Positions 42,390-53,349 of a stretch of DNA of 64,000 nucleotides are shown here, one piece after another. Numbering within the stretch: position 1 is the stretch's first letter; each line of letters opens with the position of its first letter. The stretch is from Rhyacophila brunnea (Eukaryota > Arthropoda > Insecta > Trichoptera > Rhyacophilidae). The stretch lies in assembly GCA_022495005.1 (NCBI GenBank), contig JAGYXB010001848.1, positions 1-64,000 of the forward strand, given 5' to 3'. The notes under the pieces are model-generated. The model had not been told where the DNA came from, did no database searches, and saw nothing but the letters and a program-made list of their open reading frames with translations. The position numbers and the translations under genes are program-made.

Positions 42390-43211
42390 TATTTTTCTTA
42401 GCTCGTATTCTTGTTTGTCCGGTGGTTGTTTATCCAGTACAAATCTTTCAATCGATTTTTAACTAACTTCCCGATTGGCTAGACATTTGAAACTTTTGGA
42501 ATATATCAGAACACGATGCCAATGCATTCTTTTAATACTTTTAGCCATCTTTAAGTAGAATTGAATCCATTTTCAGTTAATTCTGTGTTGTATGAAAATT
42601 TATTTCGGAAGAAATCCGTAATTTTTTTAATTTATTTATTAAGGAAACAAAGTTTCCATGTATATATTATAATATAGTTAAGCCTAACAAGATAAAGTGT
42701 AAGAATAACAAATATAAAGAAATTACATAAGAAAATTACATAAGAAAAATGAGGAAGAATAATGAATAATAAAATTATATACAAAAAAAAGTAACATAAA
42801 AAAATATATAAGTATATATATATATCTATTTATACAAAATTTTGGAAATAGCGCGTTTAAATGAAACAAGTGAATAGCGCGTTTAAATGAAACAGGTGAA
42901 TTATTAAAAGGATCAACGGTGGAGAAATACATTTAATTTAAAAAAGAGTTCTGTGCATAATTAGAATCTCCATGACTGACATGGTACAAAGTTTGGTTTC
43001 GCGTAAATCTTGATGGACAATGGAAACCCACCCTTTCGAGTAGGTTAGGCGAGTCAACAAAACCATTGATAATTTTAAAAAGAAAATATTGATCAGATAA
43101 TCAGTAATCCAATCCACTATTATTGGTTGCTAAAGTCAAGTTTATATGATTCAACAGAAAATTTAAAAACGTGGTATAGGTATAAAAAGTTCCTTTTATC
43201 TTGTAATTATT
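42390..43211 (+). mobile_element. Helentron-like element, copy H6, split by a LINE
   Basis: The left part runs from TTTTTCTTAGCTCGTATTC to GAAGAAATCCGTAAT. A 481-bp LINE insertion follows. The right part resumes GTAATCCAATCCACTATTAT and ends CTTGTAATTATT after AAAAACGTGGTATAGG. The right half also lacks a block between GGTTGCTAA and AGTCAAGTTTATATG. Confidence 0.8.
42623..43103 (-). mobile_element. 5'-truncated Jockey-type LINE nested in H6
   Basis: On the minus strand the coding tail reads SDQYFLFKIINGFVDSPNLL and RVGFHCPSRFTRNQTLYHV, the end of a Jockey/CR1-type reverse transcriptase. An AT-rich 3' UTR and an A-rich end (AATAAATAAATTAAAAAAA) follow. Direct repeats GTAAT at 42618-42622 and 43104-43108 are the target duplication. 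A 24-bp tandem duplication (GTGAATAGCGCGTTTAAATG plus AAAC) lies near 42846-42897. Confidence 0.85.
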
Positions 43212-43928
43212 ATCCTTCAGTCTACTACAAATTCAATTCGTGTTATCATTTAAATAAATTTCCGTTATAATGTTTCACTACTCCTCCACGTAATTACGCG
43301 CGTGAGACAAAAATGATAACAGACAGGTCCGTATAAACAATGTATCCAGAATATTATCAAAAACACTGCCACCGATTAGGGCTGAGTGTTCAAAATGAAG
43401 ACAAATTTTCGCGACGACCTACAAAAAGGATTTTTTTTTCTTGAAAAAAAAAAGTCGACCCAGATTTTGCTACGTGTATTTTTTCATACAGCCCCGTAAG
43501 TAAGTGAAATGGGAAGGGAGGGAGGGTGATTTTTCATCGGTCTTGCTAAGAGGTTTGTTTTTTTTCTCGAAAATAAGGTCTTTTCAGGAATAACTGGCAT
43601 AATACCACGCAAAATAGAGAGCATTATTTTTTTGGTCGTTGTCTAATTCTACATTTTCAATTAAATATATTATATCAGTTTTTTTTCATCTACGTCAATG
43701 GCGTGGTGTGTCTGTTGAAGGCAGGTAGGCTGTGATAAATATATTGGTGGCGCTTTTCGAAAGTGGACTGTAATTTTAAGGATGATGTGGATTCCGGATC
43801 TAGGGGTGGGAGCGATTTAACAGAATGCCAGACACTGACCTTTATGATGATTTATGATGGCTCCGCGGTGGTGTTTGTTTGGGTTACCCGGTGCGCGGCA
43901 CTTGACGGTACACTGTTTATGGATGTTT

Positions 43929-44575
43929 ATGGAATTCTTTATAATTCCTTAGTAAGAAGCCGGCTTGAGAATGGGTCAATTTTTTGAGCCTTGCATCAGT
44001 TGAAATATGACCTTATGGTGGAGCGAGTTCAAAAGAATTTTTTGAGACTCCTTTATTTGAGGTTATATGGATACTATCCGTGACTTTATCCAACTGACTT
44101 TCTCTTAGGTATGCTTACATACTGTAGCTTAAGTGCTAGAAGATATTAATATTTTGCCATGTGTTTTTTTCGACTTATACGTGGTGTAAATGAGAACTCT
44201 GCCATACTTGGTAGTATTGACTTGTATGTCCCTGATAACTGTCTTAGAAATCGGGAGCATCAGTTGTTTGTTCTCCTGAGGAGCAGAACACTAACCTGCC
44301 ATTGGTGATGCCAATTGGGAGGGCAATAACGTGTTCAATCAAATCGCTTCGGATGTTGATCTATTCCATTTACGTGAGGATGAGTATTATAGGTGGACGT
44401 TGTTTTATAAATTCTTAAAATAACTTAATACTGATCTATCTCTTTTTGTGTACCTAATACTGTTTTAATAATATTTCTTTGTTTCTAAATGTCATGTTGT
44501 GAACGTCTTAAACGTATAATTTGTAATGTCCACAATATGTAAAATAAAAAATAATTAAATAAAAATATGTGATAG
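43929..44575 (+). pseudogene. Jockey-like LINE 3' fragment, copy 2 (uninterrupted)
   Basis: The plus strand reads LYNSLVRSRLENGS, then ALHQLKYDLMVERVQKNFLR and LLYLRLYGYYP, then RLIRGVNENSAILGSIDLYV and VPDNCLRNREHQLFVL. This matches the RT C-terminal region of insect Jockey LINEs (LV.SRLEYGS, +ERVQ..FLR.L..R, VP...R....F). The 3' end is A-rich. It supplies the empty sites for the MITE and SINE insertions of copy 1. Confidence 0.75.
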
Positions 44576-44609
44576 GTGAGGTTAATGAATGATGATGATA
44601 GGTTGTATG

Positions 44610-44960
44610 AATGATGTGAGCGGATATCACGGCTTTCCAGGTATTCAGAAGTCTTGCTTGTACGGCGGTCACACTATATCAAGCTGACTTGGCCTAGGCC
44701 CACGAACAATTTCTGAATCAGTCCGTATAATGTATTGCGGTAACACGCACTCGTTTGTTCGCTTGAGCTGACTACGCGCAACGGCTGTCTTGAAGTCACT
44801 CTTTTTGAGTCACGCTGCAGGTATGAAACGATGGTAAAGTTTAACAATTTGCACGTCTGCTTGCTGTCTATTACTTGAGCTAACTAAATCTTATTTGCGT
44901 CACGGTCTATAATGACCCGTGACGGCCGGTCACTTGGTCTTGTGAAAATAATACTGGGTT
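44610..44960 (-). repeat. Dispersed repeat family B, copy 3
   Basis: Shares CACGGCTTTCCAGGTATTCA, TCACACTATATCAAGCTGAC and GAATCAGTCCGTATAATG with the complement of 7700-7870 and with 57680-57800. Confidence 0.6.
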
Positions 44961-45029
44961 TTGAGTGAGGTGGTAAGTAAGGATTACGGCCACCATAATT
45001 TGGCGCAACCATATATTGCAATATTGCTA

Positions 45030-45110
45030 AAAAATACCGAACCTGGAATCGAACTTGCGCTAAGCAAAAACAACTTCGTTACTTGGACTTCCGTGCAGTA
45101 GACCAGACAG
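45030..45110 (-). mobile_element. tRNA-like SINE head
   Basis: The minus-strand B-box-like GCAAGTTCGATTCCAGGTTC lies at 45042-45061, and upstream text has tRNA-like A-box order. No acceptor pairing, so a SINE relic. Confidence 0.45.
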
Positions 45111-45819
45111 AGTTTAAATTAACATAATCAACGCGCAAACGTAGATAAACTTTATCATAAAAGCATTACCCGTTTTTTTATAATGACGTAGACAGTAAGT
45201 TGTACTCAAGGACAAACCCCATCAAAGTTTATACAAAAATACTTTGGATTATACCAAGCCTTTGTTTGCATATTGTGGTAAATAAAAGATTCGGCAGACT
45301 TAAATGCAGTATATTTATTGTATTTGAATCTTTAGCGAACAAATATAATATATGTATAATTTAAAAACTTTTCTGTGAAACATAACCATTAGAAAAAATA
45401 TTTTTGAAAAAAATACGACTGCCAGCAGGTTCGAACCTGATCCCACCGGGATTCACTTTTATGTGATCTGACCAATAAGCATACGTTTCCTATTTGAATA
45501 ATAATATGTCTAATATCTTTAAGTTATTTAAATTTATATTTCTTACGACGGAAGGTAGGCTTTAAATAATTGTTTAGTATGACATTTTCCCCACTGATGT
45601 TGATGTGGTTTGCATAGCTGTAGTTCTAGGTGACAAGTTCATTCTCAAAGAGCTTGGCAGCGTTACAGACAGAAATATAAATAAACGAAGATAAATATTT
45701 TGGTTGGGCCAATTATGGCGGCTCTAATCTAATTTAAATTTCTTACCTACCTGACACCATTATCCTTGCCAGGCACACTATTAACCGTGTTAGTGTAAAC
45801 ACCTGCAACCTGTAAAACA

Positions 45820-46058
45820 CCAAGATGTCATTACCTGCACTGGTTTTGGCCGTCAATCGCCGTGCACAGGGTGACTCAACAAAAAGTTATCGCGTGAGAG
45901 TGTTAGTGCTAGTGAGTGAGAACCAGACCATGGAGCCAGCAGAACCTGCCCGCCTCAACTCATATAAGGTTAGTGCTTGGAATCCTTGGTTATAACTCCT
46001 CCCGGCATCCAAATTATCCACGTTATATTACAGTCCACTGAAAAGCGCCGCTATATAT
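45820..46058 (+). repeat. Family B 3' region, variant
   Basis: Matches 59855-60080: CACTGGTTTTG.CCGT, GGTGACTCAA, AGTGCTAGTGAGTGAGAACC then AGACCA, and the shared terminus ACAG.CCACTGAAAAGCGC. Confidence 0.65.
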
Positions 46059-48221
46059 AACAAAACATTCCAATTAAAAGTTATAAATATTGAAACATTA
46101 AGCCAGGTTGGTAGTGCCCAATATTGCGACGTTTACAATAATTTAATTATTGAAAATAATTCATCCCGACCTATTCTATGTCAGTTTAAGGTTAAGCTTG
46201 TTTTCTTCAAAATTACCAGAATACCAAATTCAATTAAGGTGTCCGATTAAACGTACTTAAATGGCAAATAAAATCTCCTTGTAAAGCCTACAAGAGCTGT
46301 GTAAATTTTTAATTAACTAGACATTTTAGATAAATGCTGTCAGATTAACTTTGCGCTTAATTATAATAAGTAACTGGTATTTATCATTCGGGAACAAGTA
46401 TAAGAAGATTTTTAACTTGGAGAAAATAAATGTCCGCATTCGTGAAATGATACCTTTATAATTTAATTAACTATAAAAAACATTGACCTTCAATTCCACC
46501 TTATTTTATATAAAAAAAATTATAATCAAATATTGGTTATAACTTTATTGATAAGTTAATAGTAAATAAATACAATTTTCAATAGCATACATTTTTCAAT
46601 TTCCGTAAACTTTTCTGTTAGTTGTATAATCATATAAGACCCACGCATATATTCAAACATTAAAATATACCATAGTATATCGCTGTTCATGTTTTGTTCT
46701 TCTGGCTATCGCCAGTATGTCTCGCTAGGTCTTGCAGACATCCTGGCGTCCTTATTACGTGGTTGTGGATTTTATTATAATATGTAGGTAGTTGTGAAGT
46801 AAATCTATAAAAATAATTATGCCTGCGTTGATGCCACCGTGGTTAGGTTTTCACTTCACTGATTTGTAACTTTTACGATTTGCAAGTCATTACTATCATT
46901 ACTTCATTACTGTCAAATTTGGCATCATATGCGTAGTCTATTTTAAATTTTGGCCTTCAGGATTTCATCTGACATCACCCCAGGCTGCTAGACCTATCAG
47001 AATAGCTGGCAATTGCCAATTACTATCACTGACAATTTGATTGAACTTGAATATTAATCTTACGGTAATAACCCCTTGAGGTAATAGAAGAAGGTTAGTC
47101 AAATAAGCGGCAAATAATATGCATTGTAAATGAAATCGCGTGTCGAATCGGAAACTTATTGTGGAATAATCAAATTCACAGTAATCGAATGGAGATTTCA
47201 TAAATTCAAACAATTGTTTTTGAAAAAATAAAATCAAGGGATGGGGAAAAATAAGGCATACAATCGCTCGCAAAAACGGAAAAGGCTCTAGAATAACAAT
47301 AAAAGTATATCTTATATTCTATAAGAGTAATTATCAGATTATCAATAAAATTTAAAAACAGATTTTTAATTTAATCTGATCCAAAATCTTGAAGAAACCC
47401 TTCACTCGCCAGAAATGAAAAGGCAATGACATGAATCATAGATGAAACGATAGGTTACCGATAAGAGCAGTCACTTGGATAAGAAAAGATGTCAGTTTAA
47501 ATATCTCTCGGGTAAACTTTTCCCTGATTGGGGTTTTAAAAAATCATAATTTTGTATTTTCAATAATAAGAATCTTATATACTTAAAAAGAGGGAAAATG
47601 AAGCTATTTCTTTCACAGTCAATTTACCTTCATATTCGACCATTTTGAGATAATTGCAAAAAAAGTCAAGCACATTAATTTAGGACTTTAAGTAGAATAT
47701 ATATTTTTCGGGATATATTAGTAAACAATTAAAAAAGCGAAAACTGAATTAAAAAGGCTTTAACGTCATAAAATTTAATAATATGAAAAATGGCGGCTGA
47801 CAAATTTAACCGACAAAAGCAAACAAAGCTGAATTTGATATTTTATGAATATACATTTAATAGAAAAATAATTATAGAATCAGAACAAAGAAGAGTAACA
47901 AAGTAAAATTTAAAATGGAAAGAACATACTTTTAACCCTATGGCTTTATACATTATGGTACCTGATGAATAAAAAAAATATATAATAGAAAAAATTAATT
48001 ATTGTCGAAAAGTGGCATTTTTCCATAATTTTACAAACGAAAAAGTAAAGAGATCCTTTCACCATTTAGTAATCAAATATTTTACGTATAGTTTACACAT
48101 AGTACTTCATAATCACCCATTGATAGTTAAGTACCCGTTCCTAAATTTAGTACAAGTTTCTAAACCTTGATTTAATAATAATAAGATAAGGACATAATTA
48201 TTGTTTTGTCACAATGAGAAG
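46059..48221. other. AT-rich non-coding stretch
   Basis: About 2.2 kb without supported features. The 102-codon minus-strand frame at 46965-47273 has no motif. Confidence 0.45.
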
Positions 48222-48765
48222 TACACTGCCCCCATAAGCAAAAACACAGCTAATGGGAAAAAATGAAAAATTAAAGTAAGTATGAGGTGACATACCTACT
48301 AGATAAAATTTTGAACATAATTGCATAACAAAATAAACTGGAAATCATTTATTTTAATATAGAAATCATCATAATGTGTTCACTACTTTTGCAAAAATGT
48401 TATGCTTTTCAAAGCAACAAAAAAGTAAATAATGATTCATAAGCAAAAACACAGCACATCTATCGATTTGCTGTGTTTTTTGCTTAAAAACGCTGGCTTA
48501 CTGTTTTTTTTTGTTTATGATTCTAGACACAAACGTAATACCGCATGTAACTGGTAATAATGAGATAACCTTAAATTAATCATTCACTAACTTCATATCG
48601 CCCTACATTTTTAATGGTATTTTAATACTCAAATTTGATTAAGTTCTAAATTGGATTAAGAATCGTGAAAAAAAGATTCTCAACTTTATTTTGGAGAGTA
48701 TGCAATTGGATAAACTTGATGCTGCAAAATCCAATGAAATTATAATGGCAAGTAAAACGCTAATG

Positions 48766-49112
48766 ACCAGTTAATTAATTTTTAATTACCACATTTAAAT
48801 ATCATGTTAATTATATTTTTTATGAAGTGCATTACACTGAAGAATCTTTCACAGTATACAGTTGTAGGAAAAATTGACAATATTAATACTTTGGACGCGG
48901 AAGACGCACACGGTGCGTAATGACCAGGCGGCCGATCGATGTAATTAACGTGCATTTTAAAGGGGGCAATTAAAATCTCATTATCTATTCAGCAGCGAAA
49001 GCGTTAACTCATTTAGTGCTGACACTGCGACTGGCGCTTTCGGCGCGACTGGCCATTAGATATAGTTAACATAATATTTAAATGTGGTAATTAAATATTA
49101 ATTAACAGGTCA
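48766..49112. mobile_element. Nested MITE with about 45-bp TIRs
   Basis: The left arm GACCAGTTAATTAATTTTTA, ATTACCACATTTAAATATC, ATGTTAA is inverted at 49063-49112 (GTTAACATAATATTTAAATG, TGGTAATTAAATATTAATTA). The hinge is GC-richer (GGCGCTTTCGGCGCGACTGG). No TSD settled. Confidence 0.7.
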
Positions 49113-49213
49113 GCAGTTTATGGATCATTTTTGAGCGTGGAAAGATAGTCATGTGTATTCAACCAATTTCATAATTTTATAAATACATTTTTGAAATATT
49201 ATTCTGTAAATCG

Positions 49214-49237
49214 CTGGTGGCCGCATGCGGCCACCAG
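49214..49237. repeat. Perfect 24-bp palindrome
   Basis: The 12-base half CTGGTGGCCGCA is followed immediately by its exact complement, giving a GC-rich self-complementary 24-mer in AT-rich DNA. It lies inside the CTGC element, outside the nested MITE. Confidence 0.9.
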
Positions 49238-50182
49238 GGCCACACATGAAAACCACTGGTGTAGACCCTACATATAGGACATGGTGATTGTCAGAGCCGT
49301 CAGAGGCAATAAAGGAAAAGAAGAAATGCATAATTCAAAAATAAGGAAGAGTAATGCCTACAAATAGGATGACGTTTTGGGAGTCTTCCCACCAAAATTG
49401 ACGGATTTTTGTATATTTAAAAATATATATTGTCATTCCAATATTATTTAATAAATAAAATACCATTAGAAGTATTTAATTTTTCAAAAATATAAATTAC
49501 AATTTAAATTATAAGAAAAAAACATATTTACTGTTTTTTTTCCTTATGAAACTGACATTATTCCATTCAAAATCATAAATAAAAAGACAATAGAAGTTTT
49601 ATAATCAATATTTTTGTAATTTTGCCATTTTTATTTAATCAAAATATCAATTTTTAAATAATCTATTATAAACCGAAACAATTATTAAAATTGATTAACT
49701 TTTAATGAAGCAGCAATGAAAAACATGATAACCTCTCTTTTCTCAAAATTGACTTTTTCCCATTAGCTGTGTTTTTGCTTATGGGAGCAGTACATACCTA
49801 CACACATCAGTAGCGATAATCATCAATTATGACGCCAGCAGGGTTATTCTAATATATTACTTAACTCCAAAATCAATTAAAAAGTGATAAATGTGATAAT
49901 GTATTCAGGCAGTTACTTACTTCGGATATTTTTTAACATAACCAGTCATGACCGCGTAAACCTCGTGCTATCAAATGTCGTTGAACAACACAGTTAACAC
50001 GTCTTACGTGATAACTGTGCTAACAATTATTTATTGTAAATAACAGCCGTGTTTATGTAATTGGTCCGAGTGATATCGGTATTATTTTAGAGAAATAAAA
50101 AAAAACGGAAAAGTGTTACCTATTTGGAATAGACCTGCTGCGGGTCTATTCTATCACAAGGCTGCTTTCAGTCCGATACGAC

Positions 50183-50403
50183 AGCTAAATAGGATAGTAA
50201 AGTATCGAATTATTAACACTTATTGGAACAATTACAATAATTTAGTTATAATTGTTACAATAAGTACTATGTTTGAACAGTACCTCACTTGGCGGTGATA
50301 AATTTTAGACCGAGATAGACAGTTTTGACAGTTCAGACAGTTAATTTATTGTAATTGTTACAATAAGTGTTAATAATTCGTTATTTTCCTACCCTATTTA
50401 GCT
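50183..50403. mobile_element. Foldback element with about 60-bp arms
   Basis: Left CAGCTAAATAGGATAGTAAA, CGAATTATTAACACTTATTG and right (inverted) CAGCTAAATAGGGTAGGAAA, CGAATTATTAACACTTATTG are near-identical arms. The hinge contains a family F scrap (TTTGACAGTTCAGACAGTTA). A small hairpin AATAGACCTGCTGCGGGTCT lies just upstream at 50128. Confidence 0.75.
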
Positions 50404-50800
50404 GGGGAATGGGACGACTGGCCTCCGGACAATTATTGGACGCCGCACTGTCGTAGACACGTATACAGAACGTAGACGAGGTATTTTAATCAGTTTCTAT
50501 CTACTACTTAGTAGTTTGAATTCATTTTACTCTTAACATAATGTATTCTTTATCGCGGCTTGAGAATTACCATGCCTAAGGCTTTATATAAAATAAAAAA
50601 CTATTTTTTCGTTGGAACTTAAAGATATGCACGATTAAATCATTGTTTACGTCTGCATATTTACATTCTCACCAACTATTAAATCATAATGTAATCATTT
50701 AAATATAAATAATAATATTGAATATTTTTTTAAAGTACCTATAAGTACCTAACGTCTTTTTATTTTCGAATTCCGTGGCGTCCAGTTGTCCGGTGCCAAA
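50404..50800. repeat. Repeat family D, copy 2 (empty site)
   Basis: Inverted relative to 10205-11060. It shares ATCAGTTTCTATCTACTACT, CTTAACATAATGTATTC, CCATGCCTAAGGCTTTATAT and TGCACGATTAAATCATT. It holds the site without the tRNA-like insertion. The mirrored word GGCGTCCAGTTGTCC recurs at 50778. Confidence 0.7.
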
Positions 50801-50817
50801 TCGTCCTAGACCCATTT

Positions 50818-50905
50818 AGCTGCCGTAGTGGATAGAAAGCAGGCTTGTATATAGAATAGTCCCCCTGGAATGCGTTATTATGGGTTTAAATCTCATTCGG
50901 TAGGT
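50818..50905 (+). mobile_element. tRNA-like SINE head
   Basis: TAGCTGCCGTAGTGGATAGA and ATGGGTTTAAATCTCATTCG keep A-box and B-box positions but not a tRNA fold. Confidence 0.4.
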
Positions 50906-51278
50906 ACTAATATTTACTTAACATTTTTTGCAAGTTTCTAAGGTGTTATCAAAACTTAATGAATACGACATAATTATATTATTCTTTCCAAAATATAAAT
51001 TATTATAATCTCTATCTATTGCTAACACATAGTCATATTTTGTTCAGCAAGATGCACCAGGAGGTGGTTATCGCTTTAATGAAATTGCTCAGTGGCGTGG
51101 ATAACTCTATTGACCGGTAGGGCGAGGGGTTTATATTATTATTAATATTATAGAAGTGTGACGTCACCAATGAGGTATAGTGCATTTGCTGGCATCTGGC
51201 GTTCATAGCGATCAAAGTCTCTTGGTCACTGTACTAAACTGTACTGTAAAGTAAATGTTGTTTTTAATAAATTATTTT

Positions 51279-51472
51279 GGTACTGTTCGGTTATACGGAA
51301 TAGAGCGGAAAACACATTGTGAACATAGCCAATAAACTGGATTATTTGTTAGGTTAACCTAACAAAACCTAACCTAACCTAACCTAACCCAACCTAAACT
51401 AACAAATAATCCAGTTTATCGGCTATTTTCAAAATGCGTTTTCCGCTGTATTCCGTATAACCGAACAGTACC
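51279..51472. mobile_element. TTAGG-centred foldback element, copy 3, with 8-bp TSD
   Basis: The termini GGTACTGTTCGGTTATACGG and their exact complement close the element. Perfect ATTATTTT duplications lie at 51271-51278 and 51473-51480. The hinge carries AACCTAACCTAACCTAACC, the reverse strand of the insect telomere unit, beside GTTAGGTTAACCTAAC. An 8-bp TSD with GG ends fits hAT or Merlin-type mobilisation. It is the best-preserved of three copies. Confidence 0.9.
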
Positions 51473-51654
51473 ATTATTTTATATTTAATCAATAATTCAC
51501 AAGATTTACAATAATGTAACATTGTTTATTTTAAATCACCTCAGAAACATACTTATCTATTATAATAAATTACGAAAAACCACGAAGCCTAATGACAGTG
51601 ATGTGGTTAGTAATAGGAGTGAAAAGATCACACATAGGCACCGAGATTTTGAGA

Positions 51655-51728
51655 AAATCACATGAATAAATGTGATCTCATCGGGAATCGAACCCGGAGT
51701 CCCCAAATAAAATACCAGTCCCTTACAG
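51655..51728 (-). mobile_element. tRNA-like SINE head
   Basis: The minus strand has B box CCGGGTTCGATTCCCGATG at about 51678-51696 and an A-box-like CACTGCTGTAAGGGACTGG upstream. The acceptor arm is absent. Confidence 0.55.
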
Positions 51729-51890
51729 CAGTGCTCCGCAACATTTTCTCACCCACGGCACACCAAAGGTCTTCCCAGAATTCCGCGGCACACAACACGT
51801 AAAACAATTTATACACCAAAACATGGACCCTACATTCTGAACGGGGACCCCAGGCCGAGATCTTTAGCGGCCCCCTCTACCTATCGCTAA
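51729..51890. mobile_element. hAT-like end fragment
   Basis: CAGTGCTCCGCAACATTTTC then TCACCCACGGCACACC has the CAGTG start and CACGGCACACC sub-terminal text seen at hAT ends. The partner end is not found. Confidence 0.4.
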
Positions 51891-51916
51891 GGTTAAAGAT
51901 TAAAGACAGTGTGATA

Positions 51917-52612
51917 CTAGCGTTACTTAACCGATTTTTTTAACGGTACACGTTCAAACACGCGCGTTAACATCATTTTATAGTTTGTTAATTTATGGCT
52001 ACGGCCGTATGTTGTAGCTTAACCACTGGGGAATGCCAAAATAAATGGCGTATTAAAAAAAAACACTACCTTATTCTTAGGTCAATAATTATTATAAAGC
52101 AATTATTATTCGTAGGATGTTTATAACACTTGAATGGTCAAAGACATAGCTTATAATGAGTATCTTTAGAATTATCTTCAAATGTGTTAATCTTGCCCAT
52201 TTTTTGAATAATAAAATGTATAATTCTTGTCAAATTTGGGATCACAGGGATTATCAATATAATTTTTTATCGTAAATATTTCACTATAATAATGTCGACA
52301 TAAATTATACTGATGGTTTTATAAATGCGTTTGAAAATTAATAAACGTAAAAAATCTTAACACCACTGCACATTTATGTACTGAAATATGACTATATTCT
52401 AAAACATTAGAGCGAGAGGTTTAAAAGGATAATATTTTATGTAATAAATATACTTTATGCAGTCATCAAATGTTTAAAATAAATATAAAGGATAATAAGG
52501 CTTTAAAATTATATGAATAGATTATCTACAACATTTAAGGAATGTCCAGGATCATGCTTTGAAAATAGAACAAAAGCTCCATTTTGACCTACGCTGAGCA
52601 TGTCCCCCCTTA
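51917..52612 (+). repeat. Repeat family C, copy 2 (full length, empty site)
   Basis: Continuous from CTTAACCGATTTTTTTAACG to AGCTCCATTTTGACCTACGC and GCTGAGCATGTCCCCCCTT. The interval 52290-52310 (GTCGACATAAATTATACTG) is the uninterrupted site where copy 3 carries a TA-flanked MITE. Confidence 0.75.
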
Positions 52613-52849
52613 ATGAATATGCTTTCCGATTTCAAATATAATCTAATAGCCCGTTTATATATGCATGGATTTACAGGCAGCAGTACGCACTGTCGCGAGC
52701 ATAACGATAGGATGCAAATTCAAGACGGCATGCATGGATCAAAAAAAGTCACTTACATGACATATTATGCATATTCGCAGTAGAACGATAGTGGAAAATC
52801 TGCCGGAAAAAATAGGTAAGTACTATACCGTGTATGTGTTTGTCTATAA

Positions 52850-53089
52850 CACCCACGATTGCCACACGGCTTAAGCGTCGGCCTATAGCATCGTGGGTCC
52901 CGGGTTCGAATCCTGGATCTGGTAGGTACACATATTTTCAATTTGTGTATGAGTCAGAGTATAGACCTTATAAGTTGAGCAAATGGCTGACATCCATTTA
53001 TCGTAAAAACAAAATCTGTTAATACAAACCTCCACTCTGTGCAGGCCCATTATATGCTCTTATTAGGATCGGACATGGTCGAAAAATAA
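52850..53089 (+). mobile_element. tRNA-derived SINE family 2, copy 1
   Basis: Head ACCCACGATTGCCACACGGC, B box GGGTTCGAATCCTGG, then ATGGCTGACATCCATTTATC, CCTCCACTCTGTGCAGGCCC and the tail TAGGATCGGACATGGTC. A neighbouring copy follows 21 bases downstream in the same orientation. Confidence 0.8.
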
Positions 53090-53110
53090 ACACCGTGTAG
53101 AGTATTTTGA

Positions 53111-53349
53111 CACCCACGGTGGCCGCGCGGCTTAAGCGTTGGACTATCACGCCGTGGGTCCCAGGTTCGAATCCTGGGTCTGGCAAGTACACATATTGTT
53201 TTTCAATTTGTGTCTGTCAGGGTATGGACCTAATAGGTTGAGCAAGTGGCTGACATCCATTTCTTGTAAAAAACAATATCTGTTAATACAAACCTCTACT
53301 CTGTGGAGGCCCATATGATCCTATTAGGATCGGACATGGTCAAAAAAAA
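53111..53349 (+). mobile_element. tRNA-derived SINE family 2, copy 2
   Basis: Head CACCCACGGTGGCCGCGCGG, perfect B box GGTTCGAATCC, body GAGCAAGTGGCTGACATCC, then CTCTACTCTGTGGAGGCCCA, ending GGATCGGACATGGTC plus A-run. The best-kept copy of the family. Confidence 0.85.

Larger units (their letters stand above)
43741..46058. repeat. Large inverted-repeat segment (family B termini) with nested debris
   Basis: The left end GGTGGCGCTTTTCGAAAGTG, GACTGTAAT with GATGATGTGGATTCCGG is the inverse of the right end CATCCAAATTATCCACG then ATTACAGTCCACTGAAAAGC. Between them are a Jockey fragment (43929-44575), a family B segment (44610-44960), a tRNA-like piece (45030-45110) and a second tail-like piece (45400-45480). 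It may be one large transposon or two family B copies facing each other. Confidence 0.5.
48226..49787. mobile_element. TIR element CTGC...GCAG with iterated AAGCAAAAACACAGC word
   Basis: The ends CTGCCCCCATAAGCAAAAAC and (inverted) CTGCTCCCATAAGCAAAAAC, each continuing ACAGCTAATGGGAAAAA, form a TIR of about 36 bp. TACA flanks both sides (48222-48225 and 49788-49791). The word recurs inside at 48440 (CATAAGCAAAAACACAGC) and inverted at 48472. A plus-strand scrap, NREKKILNFILESMQLDK, near 48661-48720 is unassigned. A nested MITE (48766-49112) lies inside. Confidence 0.7.

Noticed and set aside
46965..47273. 102-codon minus ORF
   Set aside because: AT-rich chance frame without motif, splice context or repeats supporting coding.
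52749..52931. 60-codon minus-strand ORF reading PGFEPGTHDAIGRRLSR
   Set aside because: It is the antisense of a tRNA-derived SINE head (B box read backwards), a common false ORF.
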